The notes under the pieces were generated by a model. It was not told the origin of the DNA, ran no database searches, and saw only the letters and a program-made list of their open reading frames with translations. The position numbers were made by a program, and so were the translations under genes. 64,000 bases of DNA from Biscogniauxia marginata. Its lineage: Eukaryota; Ascomycota; Sordariomycetes; Xylariales; Xylariaceae. Shown here in pieces: positions 36,435 to 50,421 of this stretch. Numbering within the stretch: the first letter of the stretch is position 1; every line of letters starts with the position of its first letter. The stretch is from positions 248,001 to 312,000 of the forward strand of contig MU404075.1 of the NCBI GenBank assembly GCA_022695795.1. Direction: 5' to 3'.

Positions 36435-37100
36435 ATGTCTAGTGTTTTAAAGCTACCTGCGAAACCTCGTAAAAATAAGCGGGAGTCCCGGGATTTTTCC
36501 GCTATATATATTTAGTTTTCTAGTTTTAAAGTATTTTTTTATTTTAATTATTTTAAAATTAACTTATCTTGTTTTATGGTTTTTAAATTTAAAACTTATT
36601 TTAACTATATAGTTAAAGCTTATTATTATTATAACAATTCGGGTATTAAGATGTTTAACTTATTTGACATAAGTCAAGAACGCGAGAAATTAACGGTTAA
36701 GCGTCGCAAAATAAAGAAAAAACTTTAATCCTTTAATAATTAATTATAAACCCTCGCAAAATAGTTAATTTATATTCGTAAGTAAAAAGAGTTTTTTTAA
36801 AAACGGGGTTTAAAGATATTAAAACGCGGTTTTTCTTTTATTAAAGAGATAAAAAAGGTGGAGAAGGAAGAACAAGAGCGTTTAAGGGAGGAGCAAGCCA
36901 AACTGGCAATTAAATAGCGTTCGTTAGTCGAGTAGATTAATACTGCTTTTACGGCCGTCCCCTCCTTCGACCTGTCTTTTCTAGATTAGGACCCCGATTT
37001 TCGGGCCCTCCTGGCCGATCCGGGTTCTAACGGTGAAAGTTCTTAAGTTCGTCCGTTAAGTTCCTTAAGTGCTTAAGAGGTTCCCAAGTGTTTTTTTTTA
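36435..37100 (+). pseudogene. Degenerate plus-strand ORF opposite to gag-pol in element A
   Basis: Between the integrase end and the 3' LTR a remnant protein can be read on the plus strand, beginning MSSVLKLPAKPRKNKRESRD and continuing through YYYNNSGIKMFNLFDISQ and DLSFLDQDPDFRALLADPG-like text further on, with scattered stops. The same protein can be read at the same place in element B. Agreement of two separately mutated copies suggests it was a real gene of the element and not chance. Function unknown; the ancestral segment may have been Cys-rich. Confidence 0.5.
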
Positions 37101-40100
37101 GTGAGTAGTCTTCCTATTTAACAAAATACTATAATTAACCTTCGACCCGTCTTAAATCTAGTATCTTTTTTATTTCGTACTTATTAGGGTTTTTTTTAAA
37201 TTCTAGTTAGTTTTTTAATATAACGTTATTTAATACTAGTTTTAAAAGCGAAACATGGAATATAAAATGTATTTTAAATCCTTTTAATAATGTTAATTTA
37301 TAATTAATTTTCAAAATAACCTTTTTAATCCTATATAGTCCTAATTTCTTAAACTTAAGTTTTTTATTAAGTCGTTTTATTTTAATTTAAGGTGTTTTTA
37401 ATGTTACGCTTTATTGTTAATAAAATAAATAAATTATATCTCTTTTCTTAAAAATTAATCCTTTAATTCTTTTTTTATTATAATACTTTGTTATTTTATT
37501 TTAAATAAATTATAACTCTTTTTATAGCCGTTATTATACTACTTAGACCTTTTTAGATAATACCTTTATTCTCGGGGCTTTTATTTCGACTTTTAGTGCT
37601 TTTATGAGTTTAATCGGTTGTCTTTAAACTTCTGCTTTTTACCTGTATATTGCCTCGTATGGTAACATTTTTATGTCCTTGTTAACCGAAGTGTTATATA
37701 TTATTTAGGTTATTAATAATAATTCTACCTAGTTATTTATTTTTTAGTTAATATAACTTTATAAATATTGTTTTATTATTTAGTTCAGGTTTTTTATTTA
37801 TTCGTTTATTTAAAAGTAATACGTTATAAATAACCTTTATTTAACTTTTATTTATTTTATTAGATTTATTTAAAACTTTAAAGTAAATAACTTATCTTTA
37901 TTTGAAATAATACGTTTTAATAATTTATATTTATTAACGTATTCTCTTAAGAAATTAAAGGTTAGTTATTTTACTATGTTTAATTTATTAAATAATAAAA
38001 AATAAGCATATTTCGTAAGTCTATTAACGATTACCTATATACTATTATAAAGTACTTTTATAATAAGATCTTTTGACTTTAAGAGTTTCACTACGAAATC
38101 CCATATAATTATATACCACGCTTTATTAAGTATTTAAGTTAGCTATAATAGTTTATATGGTTTATATCGTGATATTTTAGCCTTATTATAAATGTTGTAA
38201 TTCTTTATAATTCTTTTAATTATTTGTCATATTCTTAGAAAGTCGAATTCTTTTTGAAGTCGTTTTATTGTTTTGAAAATTCCTTGGTGGCTATGTAGAG
38301 GATATTCGTGAAATTCTTTAACGAATTCGTTTTATACTCGTTTTAATACGTATACCTTTTCCTTGTACGAGAGAAGTTTATCGCTAAATCCTTGCTAAAA
38401 TTATAATTATTTTTCTTTTTAACTATAATTTTCCTTGAAACGTTATTTTTAGTTTCTTATATTAATTCGCATATAAATTAATATAATTAATTCGTCATTT
38501 TATTATTTAAATATCTAGATATTTCTTTTATTGATTTTTGATTTATAATTTCCTTTTTTGTTAAGAAAATCTACTTAAATATTTTCTTTTCTTTTAATAT
38601 GCTAGATTTTAAAATTGAATTTAAATAAGAAAATCATTTAACGCTTATATTTTTAATTAAGCGTTTATATTATTATGAATTATATAAGGTTTTTATGGTT
38701 TAAATATATATTAATAAGTTCTTTAGTTTTGTTAAGCCATGATTCTTATTCTTTTAATGCTTTAATAACTATTAATAGTTCTTTATTATAAATCTAATAA
38801 TTCAATTTAGTACCATATAATACTTTAAATAGGTACGCGACTAAGTACTATTTCCTATTATCTTTTAATTACTTTAAAACTACTTTAATAGCGAAATCTA
38901 AAGCGTCTATCTTTAATCGTTTCTTTTTATTTTCGTTTAAAAATTTATATATAACCTTATTAGTTATAACTTCTTTTAGTTACTAAAAAGCCTATCTAGC
39001 TTCTTTAATAAAATAAAAAGCCTTTTTTGTTTTCGCTAGGGTAATTAGTTCCGTTAATGGTTTAGTAATACGCCCGAAATCTTTAATTACTACTATTTTC
39101 TCTTTTTAAATATGGATTTCTCCTAGACTTATTATAAATCCTAGATAATCTAGTTTTTTAATATGCTATTCACTTTTAATTAAATAAATAAATAGGTTTA
39201 CTTTTTCTAGGGTTTCTAACACTTATTCTACATATTTCTTATGTTACTTCTCGTTTTCTAAATAAATTAATATATCGTTTAAATAAACGAATACAAATTT
39301 ATTTAAAAACTTACGAAAAATCGTTATAATTATATGTTAAAATATAGCAAGTATATTAATAAGTTTAAACGGCATAACCTTATATTTATAATGTTTATAT
39401 ATCGTTCGGAATACGGTATATTATTCGTGTTTTTTAGCCATTTTAATTATATAATATTTATCGCAAAGGTTTAGTGTTATAAAGATTTAAGCTTTACTGA
39501 TTTATCTTTTTATAAGTTTTATTAGTAGTAATAAGTATCCGTTTTTTTGGGTTATTTTATTGAGGTGTCGGTAATTAATTATTCGTCGCTATACTAGGTT
39601 TCCTTTTTTATTAATATGTTATTTTTCATTTTTATCGATTTTAAGTATCATAATTACCGGGTATTTTAACGAGGATTTTAATTCTTAAATATATTTTTTA
39701 TTAAGATTCTTTTAAATTCTTTTTTATAATGCTTTTTATTTTTCTTGATTTATAAAATATATTAAGAATAGTTTTAGTTGTTTTCTTTTCTTAAAATGAA
39801 TTTAATAATCCTATTAACTATATTTTAGTAATTCTTTTTTTGTTTTGTTTTTAAATAATTTGTGGAAACGAAGGTACTCGCGTGGTACTTTTTTCGTTAG
39901 ATTTTTAAGCTTGGTTATTTAAATTATATAGGCGATATGTTTCGTTTTTATATTCGTTTTTTTGGAGTTACTTATAATATTTATCTCGTAACCCGTAGTG
40001 ATTAACTCCTCTTATTTTTAATTTTAATAAAGCGTGTTTATCTCGAAATTTATTTGTGAATTACTTTTTTTAAGTTAATTCATTTTTAGTATTATGTCGT

Positions 40101-42800
40101 GACTTAATATATATATAATGTTAAAAATAACTTGCTCGAGATGTCTTTAAATGGTTATCGAAAGAGGGATTATTTTTTTTAGCACTTTATTATTCTTATA
40201 ACTAAATATATATCCTTCGAAGTTTTGTAATTAATATGAATTTTATTTATATATTTATAGTATTTTATCTTTTTAAGCTATCTCGGTTAAGATATAGCTT
40301 TTATTTACTCTTGAATTTATAAGAGCTTTATATTTTTTTTTATTATACCTAACTTTAGTTATAATAGTATTATCGAGTCCCGACTAGACTTCATATAAGG
40401 ACTTGCTATTTATGGCTTCTCGCTGCCTTATTAGCAAGAGCCTTTGCCGTTTTTTGGTTTTTCACGCTTTTTCTTTTTTGGGTTTTTTTAAGTTGTTATA
40501 ACCCGGATGTTTTTCTATTCTTGGGCTTTTATAAGAGCGTGTTTTTAGTAATCATTATTTAAATAGTTTCTTTAATTCTTTTTTAAGGGCTTTTTTATAA
40601 CTTAAATCTGTTTTTTTATTAACTCAAAATTTCTTGAGATTTTAGATTATTTTTAAATAAAGTGTATAATTTTTAAGTTTATTTATTAGGGGTAACTTAA
40701 TATTTCTTTATAGATTTATATTAACTTTTAAAAACTTCCTCTTTTTTTTGAGGTATACCTTGACGATTTGTTTATAACTTAGTTTAGTTACACATATTTT
40801 TACTTATTATTTTGTTAAGTGCTTTTTTATTAAGCCGAATAAACTAATGTTATATTTAGCGCGTTTTTCGAGCTATTATGAAAGATATAGTTTTTTTTAT
40901 AATTCTTATAACTCGTTCTTAACTTCGTCTTCTTTAAAACCCGCTTTAAGCAAGTCGTGTACGTCGCATGGTATTAAGGTGTAACATATGTAACTTTTAG
41001 TAATTATTTCGTTGCTTCTTTCGGAACTCGGGTGAAAATAATATGCTTTAAAGTAATGTGGCCATCGTGGGACGTTGTCGTAAATATACTTATTTTCTTT
41101 CGTGTCATTACTCTTTAATTTTTGAGGATAGTAACCGGCTTTATCCTTAAAACTTTTATGTATTTAATAGGCGTTATTAATATAAAAGCTTTAATATAAC
41201 GATACGTGTTTTCTTGAGTTTTAATAGACATCGCAATTGTTATTTATATAAAACCTTTAATTTAAGTTGTTATACTAGCTTTTTCCTTAGTAGGTTTTAT
41301 ACTTATCGTCGTTATAATGGCTTTAATGTAACTTATTATGGTTTAACTTAATTCTTAAGTCGTATCTTAATTTATAGTTATTATATTTATATAGTAATTC
41401 GTTTTCGTTATATCTTTATTTAGCTTATTTTAATGTAAAATATCTTAAGTATAAATAATTATTTTTTAAATAGTTTTTACGGTTAACTTAATAATATTTA
41501 TAAAAATTTTTTATAAAGACTTCCTCGTTTTTCTTTGCCTTAATAATAATAATAATAAATACTTAGTTTACCTTCTTGTTATTTTCGAAATGAACTCTCG
41601 TTTTAAAAGTTTTTTTCTCGGGTTAAAGAATCCCTCTTGTTCTTAGTTCCTATTTCTTAAGACTTCGGTACTCGTTTTTATAATGTCCTTTCTTTTTATA
41701 ATTAAAACACTTAATAGTTAATTTATCTCGTTTTTTTTGTTCCTTTTAAGTAGCGTTAATTTTAATAAAGTTTGATTTAGTTTTAATGCTTTTTCTAGTT
41801 CCAGCACCGCTTTTGTGATTTCCTCTTTTTAATTAATCGCCATTCTTTCATTATACCGTTTTTTTCTTTTTAAGGTACCGTTCAAAGTTCTTATTATTAA
41901 TAACAATTATTATTATAACGTAATTATTAAACTTTCCTAGATTCTTTTCTTTATATAAATTTATTTTATATAGCTTATTCTTTATATAGTTTTTTAGTTT
42001 TTAATAAAACAAGTAATATAAGCTCTTAATAAGTAGTTATAACTAGCTTACGAGTTTTTTAAACTTAATAACATAATTTAAAGCCTTTTTATTTTGTCGT
42101 AGTTTATGAAGTCGAGCTTCGGCTTATTACTTAAAAATTAAATTGCCAAACATAGATTTAAGTTGTTTTTTAAACTCCTTATAATTCTTGAAGACTTTCT
42201 TCGTGTCTTTTTAGGCGTTTAATCCGTTTTCTAAATGATTTTTTTAACACTAGTTAAAACCAGGTTAAGGCAGTTTCGACGAGGAGTTAAGATACCGTGA
42301 GAACCTTTTGTTTCTTAGTGGTAATCATTTTATAATAAAATCGTAAGTAGGTTCCGGCCTAGATTAAAAATCCTTTTAAATCGCTTAACCCATTATATTT
42401 ACTAAGTGTAATTAATTTAAAACCCTTTACGTTAAAGGTTATTATATTGTTTTTGTCGTTTAAGTTATTAGAGTTGTTATCGTTTAAAGGTGGTTTTAGT
42501 TACTTGTTTTTAGGAGGTAGGGGTTGTCTTGCCTATTTGTTTTCTTTTTTAGGTGTTTCTTCTTCCTCCTCTTTTTTAGCCGCAACTATAATTAACTCTT
42601 ATATTGGTTCTTTTAAACCTTTTTATTGTACTATAAAAGAATTTAAAGCTTTCGTTTAAGAGCTTATTAACTGTTATTCTTTTACTTATTTCTTTTTTTA
42701 TTGCTCTCTAGTTTTAGGGGGTATGCTTATCCTGGGACTATTCAACCAAAAGTCCCTCCTCTTGAATCAATATCAAGCATTAATCAAGGAGCTATTAAAA

Positions 42801-43243
42801 TGTGACGAACCTTCTTATGTATTCCTAGTTAGCTAACTTTACAGGTAAGTACGTATTAGGTTTTCTTAATTTAAAGGTAATAATGAATTAAGATTAGTTT
42901 AAGAGATTTTAAGGTATTCTCATTATAATATTAAGGAGTGACTATAATTTTAGATTAATAGCTAAAAAACTAAAACAAATAACTAAATATAAAGGAAATT
43001 TTATTATTTTATTATTTTTTCTTTTTTATATATTTTTCCCTTTTTATATGTTAGATACTTATTAAATTTAACTGGATTTTAAATTACTTTAGATTTAGTT
43101 ATTAACACTTTTTTTATATCTTAGATTTATTAAGATCCTAGTTACGTAATATTATATTATATTTTCCTTTTTTAGAGGTTTATTTCGGGGTCTTTTTAAC
43201 TCGTTTTGTTCTTTAGTCTTTTCGGACTAGTTAATTTGTAACA
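42801..43243 (-). repeat. Shared LTR between elements A and B
   Basis: 443 bp, TGTGACGAAC to TTTGTAACA. It serves as 5' LTR of A and 3' LTR of B, so the two elements are in direct tandem with one LTR in common. That arrangement arises by LTR-LTR recombination or by insertion into an LTR. Confidence 0.8.
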
Positions 43244-43315
43244 CTATTTCTTCTCTTTTTTGATTTTTAATTTTAAAGATTTCTTTTTAAGTAAATTCTT
43301 TTTTTTTAATATATT

Positions 43316-43950
43316 TGGTATTAAAAAACCGGTTACGAGGGTTCGTAAAAACTAGCGCGAGACTCGTAACTCTTCCGCCGCCTATATTTAACTTTATAAA
43401 TACGAGGTTTTTTTTTGTTCTCCTTATTTTAAAAGCGGTTTTTCTTGTTTTATAATTCCGGGTTTTAAGATTTATTTTAATTATATTATTAAAGTTCGTT
43501 ATTATTACGACGATTCGAACATCGAAATGTTATTTTTATTAAATATAAGTCGTAAACGCGATTATATTATTTCCGAATGTCGAAAAGTTAAAAAAAAGCT
43601 TTAAACGTTAGTTAGTTATTTAACCCACTTATATAAATAAAAAGAGTTTCTTTAAAAACGAGACCTAGAAATGTTAAAGCGTGTTAACTATAAAAAAGAG
43701 AAATAAAGGCGATTAAAGGCGAAAAACGTTTGTCTTATTAAAGAATAATAACGAACGGAGAAATCGCTACGTTTATTTGAATTTAAGTAAAGTATATTTA
43801 TTTCGAAGGTTTTCCCCTTTTTCGATTAGTCTTAACTAGATTTTTAGACTTTCCTGGTCGGTTTAGGTTTTAGCGGTGAAAATTCGTAAGTTTATTTGTT
43901 AAGTTCTTTAAGTGGTTAAGTAGTTCTTAAATGTTTTCCTCGAGTAAGTA
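43316..43950 (+). pseudogene. Degenerate plus-strand ORF opposite to gag-pol in element B
   Basis: Counterpart of the plus-strand remnant in element A. Readable pieces include RETRNSSAAY, IIKVRYYYDDSNIEML and ISRKRDYIISECRKVKKKL, matching in order the pieces of A. It supports a third gene of the family transcribed against gag-pol. No function can be assigned. Confidence 0.5.
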
Positions 43951-46900
43951 ACTTTCTTATTTAATAAGATATTATAATTAATTATTAACTTATTTTGAAT
44001 TTAATATCTTTTTTAATTTGTACTTATTAAGTTTTTTTTTAAATTTTAATTGGTTTTTTAATATAGCGTTTTTTAGTATTAGTTTTAAAAGTGAAATATG
44101 AAATATAAAATGTATTTTAAATCTTTTTAATAAAGAAAATTTATAATTAACTTTCAAGATAACTTTTTTAACTTTATATGGTTTTAATTTTATATGGTTT
44201 TAACTTTTTAAATTCAAGTTTTTTATTAAGCCGTTTTTATTATTACGCCTTATTATTAACGAAGTAAATAAACTATGTCTCTTTTTTTAAGAATTAATTC
44301 CTTAATTCTTTTTCGGTTATAACACTTTATTATTTTGTTTTAAATAAATTATAACTTTTTTTGTAATCGTAATTGTATTATTTAAACTTTTTTAAATAGT
44401 ACTTTTACTTTCGGGGCTTTTATTTCGATTTTTAGTGCTTTTATAAGTTCGATCGGTTATTTTTAGATTTCCGCTTTTTAACTATATATTGCTTTATGTA
44501 ATGACATCTTTATGTTCTCGTTAATCGAAGTATTATACGCTATTTAAGCTATTAATAGTAGTTTTACTTAGTTGTTTATTTCTTAGTTGATATAACTTTA
44601 GAGGTATTATTTTATTATTTAATTTAGTCTTTTTGTTTATTTATTTAACTTTTATTTGTTTTATTAAGTTAATTTAAAACTTTAATGTAAATAACTTGTT
44701 TTTATTTAAAACAATACGTTTTAATAATTTATATTTATTAATATACTTTTTTAAAAAACTAAAAACTAATTATTTTATTGTGTTTAATTTGTTAAATAAT
44801 AAGAAATAAGTATATTTCGTGAGTTTATTAATAATTATTTATATGTTATTACAAGGTATTTTTATAGTAGGATTTTTTAACTTAAGAAGTTTCATTATAA
44901 AATCCTATGTAATTTTATGTCACGTTTTGTTAGGTATTTAAGTTAATTATAATAGTTTATATGGTTTATATCGTGGTGTTTTAGCTTTATTATAAACGTT
45001 ATAATTCTTTATAATTTTTTTAATTGTTTGTCGTATTTTTAGAAAGTCGAATTCTTTTTAAAGTCGTTTTAACGTTTTGAAAATTCCTTAGTGACTATAT
45101 AGAAAGTGTTTGTAGAATTCCTTAATAAATTTATTTTGGATTTATTTTAATATGTAAACCTTTTCTTTATACGAGAGAAGTTTGTTATTAAATCCTTATT
45201 AAGATTATAATTACTTTTCTTTTTAATTATAACTTTTTTTAAAACGTTATTTCTAGTTTTTTATATTAATTTACATATAAATTAATATAATTATTTTGTT
45301 ATTTTGTTATTTTGTTATTTAAATATTTAGATTTGTTTTATTAATTTTTGATTTATAGTCTCCTTTTTTACTAAGAAGATTTATTTAAATGTTTTCTTTT
45401 TTTTTAATATAATAAATCTTAAAATTGAATTTAAATAGGAAAATCATTTAATATTTATATTTTTAATTAAACGTTTATGTTATTATAAATTATATAAAGT
45501 TTTTATAATTTAAATAAATATTAATAGGTTTTTTAGTTTTATTAAGCTATAGTTTTTATTCTTTTAATGCTTTAATAATTACTAATAATTCCTTGTTATA
45601 GATTTAATAGTTTAGTTTAACATTATATAGTGCTTTGGATAAGTACGCGACTAGGTATTATTTTTTATTGTTTTTTAATTGTTTTAAAACTGCTTTAATA
45701 GCGAAATCTAAGGCGTTTATCTTTAGTTGTTTCTTTTTGTTTTCGTTTAGAAATTTATATATAACCTTATTAGTTATAACTTTTTTTAGTTGTTAAAAAG
45801 CCTATTTAGCTTTTTTTGTTTTTGCTAGGGTAATTAATTCCGTTAATAGCTTAGTAATTCGCTTGAAATCTTAAATAAGTTATTTAACGTAGTTAATAAA
45901 GCTAAGAAATACGCGTACGTTTATAATACTTTTGGGTTTTAGTTAATTCTTAATTATTATTATTTTTCCTTTTTAAATACGGATTTCTCTTGGGTTTATT
46001 ATAAACCTTAAGTAATTTAGTTTTTTAATATGTTATTTACTTTTAATTAAATAAATAAGTAGGTTTGCTTTTTTTAGGGTTTTTAACATTTATTTTATAT
46101 GTTTCTTATGTTCTTTTTCGTTTTTAAGTAAATTAGTATATCGTTTAAATAAATAAATATAAATTTATCTAGAAACTTACGAAGAACTATTATAATTATA
46201 TGTTAAAATGTAGCGAGTATGTTAATAAGCTTAAATGGCATAACCTTATATTTATAATGTTTATATATCGTTTAAAAAGCGGTGTATTATTCGTGTTTTT
46301 TAATTATTTTAATTATATAATAATTATTGCGAAGATTTAATGTTATAAAGATTTAAGCTTTATTAATAATAACGAGTATTTTTTATTATTATTATTTCGT
46401 TAAGGTGTTAATAATTAATTACTCGTTTTTATACTAGATTTCTTTTTTTATTAATATGTTACTTTTCGTTTTTATCGACTTTTAACATTATAATTGCTGG
46501 GTATCTTAACAAGGACTTTAATTTTTAAATATATTTTTTATTAAAATCCTTTTAAAATCCTTTTTATAGTGCTTTTTGTTTTTCTTGATTTATAAGATAT
46601 ATTAAGAATAATTTCGGCTATTTTCTTTCTTTAAAGTAAATTTAATGATTTTATTAATTATGTTTTAATAATTCTTTTTTTGTTTTGTTTTTAAATAATT
46701 TATAGAAATAAAGGTACTCGCGTAATACTCTTTTTATTAGATTTTTAAGCTTAATTGCTTAAATTATATAGGCGATATATTTCGTCTTTATATTCGTTTT
46801 TTTAGTGTTACTTACGATATTTATTTTATAACCCATAATAATTAACTCCTTTTGATTTTAATCTTAATAAAGCGTATTTATCTCGAAATTTATTTGTGGG

Positions 46901-49853
46901 TTACTTTTTTTAAGTTAATTCATTCTTAGGATTATATTATAATTTAATATATATATAATGTTAAAAATAACTTACTCGAGATGTTTTTAAATGGTTATTA
47001 AAAAAAGGATTATTTCTTTTAATATTTTATTATTCTTATAACTAAATATATATTTTTTAAAGTTTTATAGTTTATATAAACTTTATTTATATATTTATAA
47101 TATGTTGTTTTTTTAAGTTACCTTAGTTAAAATATAGCTTTTATTTGTTTCTAAGTTTATAAGGGCTTTATACTCCTTTTTATTATATTTAACTTTAATT
47201 ATAATGGTATTATCGAGTCTTAATTAGACTTTATATAAAGACTTATTATTTATAGCTTTTTACTGCTTTATTAGCGAGAGCCTTTATCGTTTTTTGGTTT
47301 TTTATGTCTTTTCTTTTTTAGGGTTTTTTAGGTCGTTATAGCCTTTATAGTTTTTTATTTTTAGGCTTTCATAGAAGCGTGTTTTTAGTAATCGTTATTT
47401 AAATAATCTTTTTAACTAATTTTTAAGTAATAAGGGGTAAAAGGTTTATTTTTTATATAGAACTTTACATATTAAAACTTTAATTCTTTTTCGAGGGCCT
47501 TTTTATAACTTAAGTTTATTTTTTTGTTAATTCGAAGTTTTTTAAGGTTTTAAATTATTTTCGAATAAAAGGTATAATTCTTAGATTTACTTGTTAAAAG
47601 TAACTTAATATTTCTTTATAGGTTTATATATATTTCTAAGAACTCTTTTTCTTTTTTAAAGTATACCTTAACAATTCGTTTATAACTTAATTTAATTATA
47701 CGTATTTTTATTTATTATTTTATTAAGTACTTCCTTATAAATCTAAATAGATTTATATCGTACTTAACTCGCTTTTCGAGCTAATATAAAAAATGTAATT
47801 CTTTTTTAACTTCGTTTTTTTCGAAACCCGTTTTAAGTAAATCGTGTATATTACATAATATTAAAATATAATATATATAGCCTTTAATAATTACTTTATT
47901 GCTTTTTTCGGAACTTAAATAAAAATAATATACTTTAAAATATTATGGCTATCGTGGGACGTTATTATAAATGTATTTATTCTTTTTCGTGTTATTACTT
48001 TTTAGTTTTTAGGAATAATAACCAATTTTATCTTTAAAGCTTTTATGTATTTAATAAGCGTCGTTAATATAAAAGCTTTAATATAGCGATATATGTTCTT
48101 TTTGTGATTTTATTATTTCATTCTTATTAAGGTGAAATGTTTCGTTTTTTAGTTGTTTAACCACTTTTAGATTTAGTTTAAGCTTTTCATTTAATAATTT
48201 ATCAAGTTAGTTAGTATTATTTAAGTTTTAATAAACATCGTAATTGTTATTTATATAAAACTTCTGGTTTAAGTTATTATATTTGTTTTTTTAGTGTGTT
48301 TTACACTTATTATTATTATAACGGCTTTAATATAGTTTATTATGGTTTAACTTAACTCTTAAGTCGTATCTTAATTTATAAGTATTGTACTTATACGGTA
48401 GTTCGTTTTCGTTATATTTTTACTTGGCTTGTTTTAATGTGAGGTACTTTAAATATAAATAATCGTGTTTTAAGTAATTTTTAAGGTTAACTTAATAGTA
48501 TTTATAGATTTTTTATAGGAACTTCCTCGTTCTTTTTTGCTTTAATAGTAGTAATAATAAATACTTAGTTTACCTCTTTATTATCTTCGAAATAAACCTT
48601 TAATTTAAAGGTTTTTTTCTCGAATTAAGGAATTCTTCTTATTTTTAGTTTTTATTTCTTGGGATTTCGGTACTCGTTTTTATAATGTCCTTTTTTTCTA
48701 TAATTAAAACACTTAATAGTCGATTTATTTTTATTTTTTTGCTCTTTTTAAGTAGCGTTAATTTTAATGAGGTTTAACTTAGTTTTAATGCCTTTTCTTA
48801 TTCCGGCACTACTTTTATGATTTCCTTTTTTTTGTTAATCGCCGTTCTTTCGTTATATTGTCTTTTTTTTAAGATATCGTTTAAAGTTTTTGTTATTAAT
48901 AATAATTACTATTATAACGTATTTATTAAACTTTTTTAAGTTCTTTTTTTATATAGGTTTATTTTATATAACTTATTTTTTATATGGTTTTTTAGTCTTT
49001 AATAAAATAAATAAAATAAATTTTCGATAAATAGTTATAACTAGTTTACGAGTTTCTTAAACTTAATAATATAGTTTAAAGCTTTCTTATTTTGTTATAG
49101 TTTATAAAATCGGGCTTCGGTTTATTATTTAAGGATTAAGTTATTAAATATAAACTTAATTTAGTTTTTAAACTCTTTATAATTCTTAAAGACCTTTTTT
49201 GTGTCTTTTTAGGCGTTTTGTTTATTATTTAGGTGATTTTTTAATACCGGTTAAAACCAGGTTAAAACAGTTTTAACAAGGAACTAAAATACCGTGAAAA
49301 CTTTTTATTCCTTAGTAATAATTATTTCATAATAAAATTATAAGTAGGTTTCGGCTTAAATTAAAAATCCTTTTAAATTACTTAATTTATTATATTTATT
49401 AAGTATAATTAACTTAAAACCTTTTATATTAAAGGGTCGTTATATTATTTTTATCGTTTAAGTTATTAAGGTCGCTATCGTTTAAAAGTGGCTTTAGTTA
49501 TTTATCTTTAAAAAGTAAAGGTTATTTTACTTATTTATTTCTTTTTTAAGTGCTTTTTCTTTTTCCTTTTTTTTTCCTTGAACGATTTTTCTTGCTAAGC
49601 TTTAAAGGTGTCCTCTTAAGGCTCTTTTTTAATTATAATTATAATTAATTTTTATGTTGGTTCTTTTAAACCTTTTTATTATATCGTAAAAAAAGTTAAA
49701 GCTTTCATTTAAAAGCTTATTAATTATTATTTTTTTAATTATTTCTTTTTTTGTTGCTTTTTAGTTTTAAGGGGTATATTTATCTTAGAATGGTTCGACC
49801 AAGAGTCCCTTCTTTTAAATTAATGTTAAGCACTAATTAAAGAGCTATTAAAA

Positions 49854-50419
49854 TGTAACGAACCTCCTTATATATTCCTAGTTAACTAACTTCACAAGTG
49901 AATATATACTGGGTTTTTTTGATTTAAAGGTAATAATGAATTAAGATTAATTTAAGAGATTTATAATGTCTTGTTCGTTAAAGAGATTTTAAGGTATTTT
50001 TATTATAATATTAAGAAGTAATTATAGTTTTAAATTAATAATTAAAGAATTAAAAAGAATAACTAGACATATAAAAGACACCGTTTTTTTTATACTTGTT
50101 TATTTTACTTTTCATTCTTTATAATTAGTATGTTGGATACCTTTAGATGAGTTTTATTTATACTTATTTATTCTTTACTGGATATTACTAGATATGTTCT
50201 ATTTACACATATCCATTCTTCACTGGATGTTGCGAGATGTGTTTTATTTACACACATTCATTTTCCACTGGATGTTGCTGGATGTGTTTTATCTACACAT
50301 ATCCATATCACGTGACAATAGGTTACTTTCCCTTCCAGGATTTATGTCCGGTGTAGAAGCAAGAATAGTGGGAATAGTACCCCTGTCATTTGATTGCTTA
50401 CCCTGGTTGGTTCGTAATA
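49854..50419 (-). repeat. 5' LTR of element B with an internal 45-bp minisatellite
   Basis: 566 bp, about 100 bp longer than its relatives. The extra length is three tandem copies of a 45-bp unit (ACTGGATGTTGC... type) at about 50177-50310. The LTR ends TTCGTAATA and almost abuts an inverted LTR. Confidence 0.78.
50177..50310. repeat. 45-bp minisatellite inside an LTR
   Basis: Three imperfect copies of a unit containing ACTGGATGTTGC and TTTACACATATCCAT. An ORF across it (50194-50466) is a by-product of the repeat and is not a gene. Confidence 0.8.
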
Positions 50420-50421
50420 AA

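Larger units (their letters stand above)
35906..43243 (-). mobile_element. Ty3/gypsy LTR retrotransposon A, RIP-degraded
   Basis: LTR-flanked element whose coding strand is minus: LTRs at 35906-36365 and 42801-43243, internal part about 6.4 kb. On the minus strand I can read a reverse-transcriptase core, FVFVYLNDILIYLENEK (39244-39316), in which the catalytic YLDD has become YLND, and a gag zinc knuckle, KCFNYKKKGHYKNEY (41663-41714), in which Cys has become Tyr. Both changes are G-to-A on the coding strand, as RIP produces. A purine-rich tract (minus strand, 36366-36382) lies next to the 3' LTR. The whole is AT-rich, TpA-rich, with many stops, so it is dead. Gag lies at high coordinates, reverse transcriptase in the middle, which places the integrase region toward 36.5-38.5 kb. 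It shares its 5' LTR (42801-43243) with element B. Confidence 0.85.
42801..50419 (-). mobile_element. Ty3/gypsy LTR retrotransposon B, RIP-degraded
   Basis: Second copy of the same family, minus-strand coding, LTRs at 42801-43243 and 49854-50419. The reverse-transcriptase core is at about 46108-46186 and the gag zinc knuckle near 48670-48730, in the same order and spacing as in element A. Degradation is at least as strong as in A. The segment before each 3'-side LTR (minus sense: after the 5' LTR) ends in the same GAGCTATTAAAA as in A. No usable ORF remains. Confidence 0.82.
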
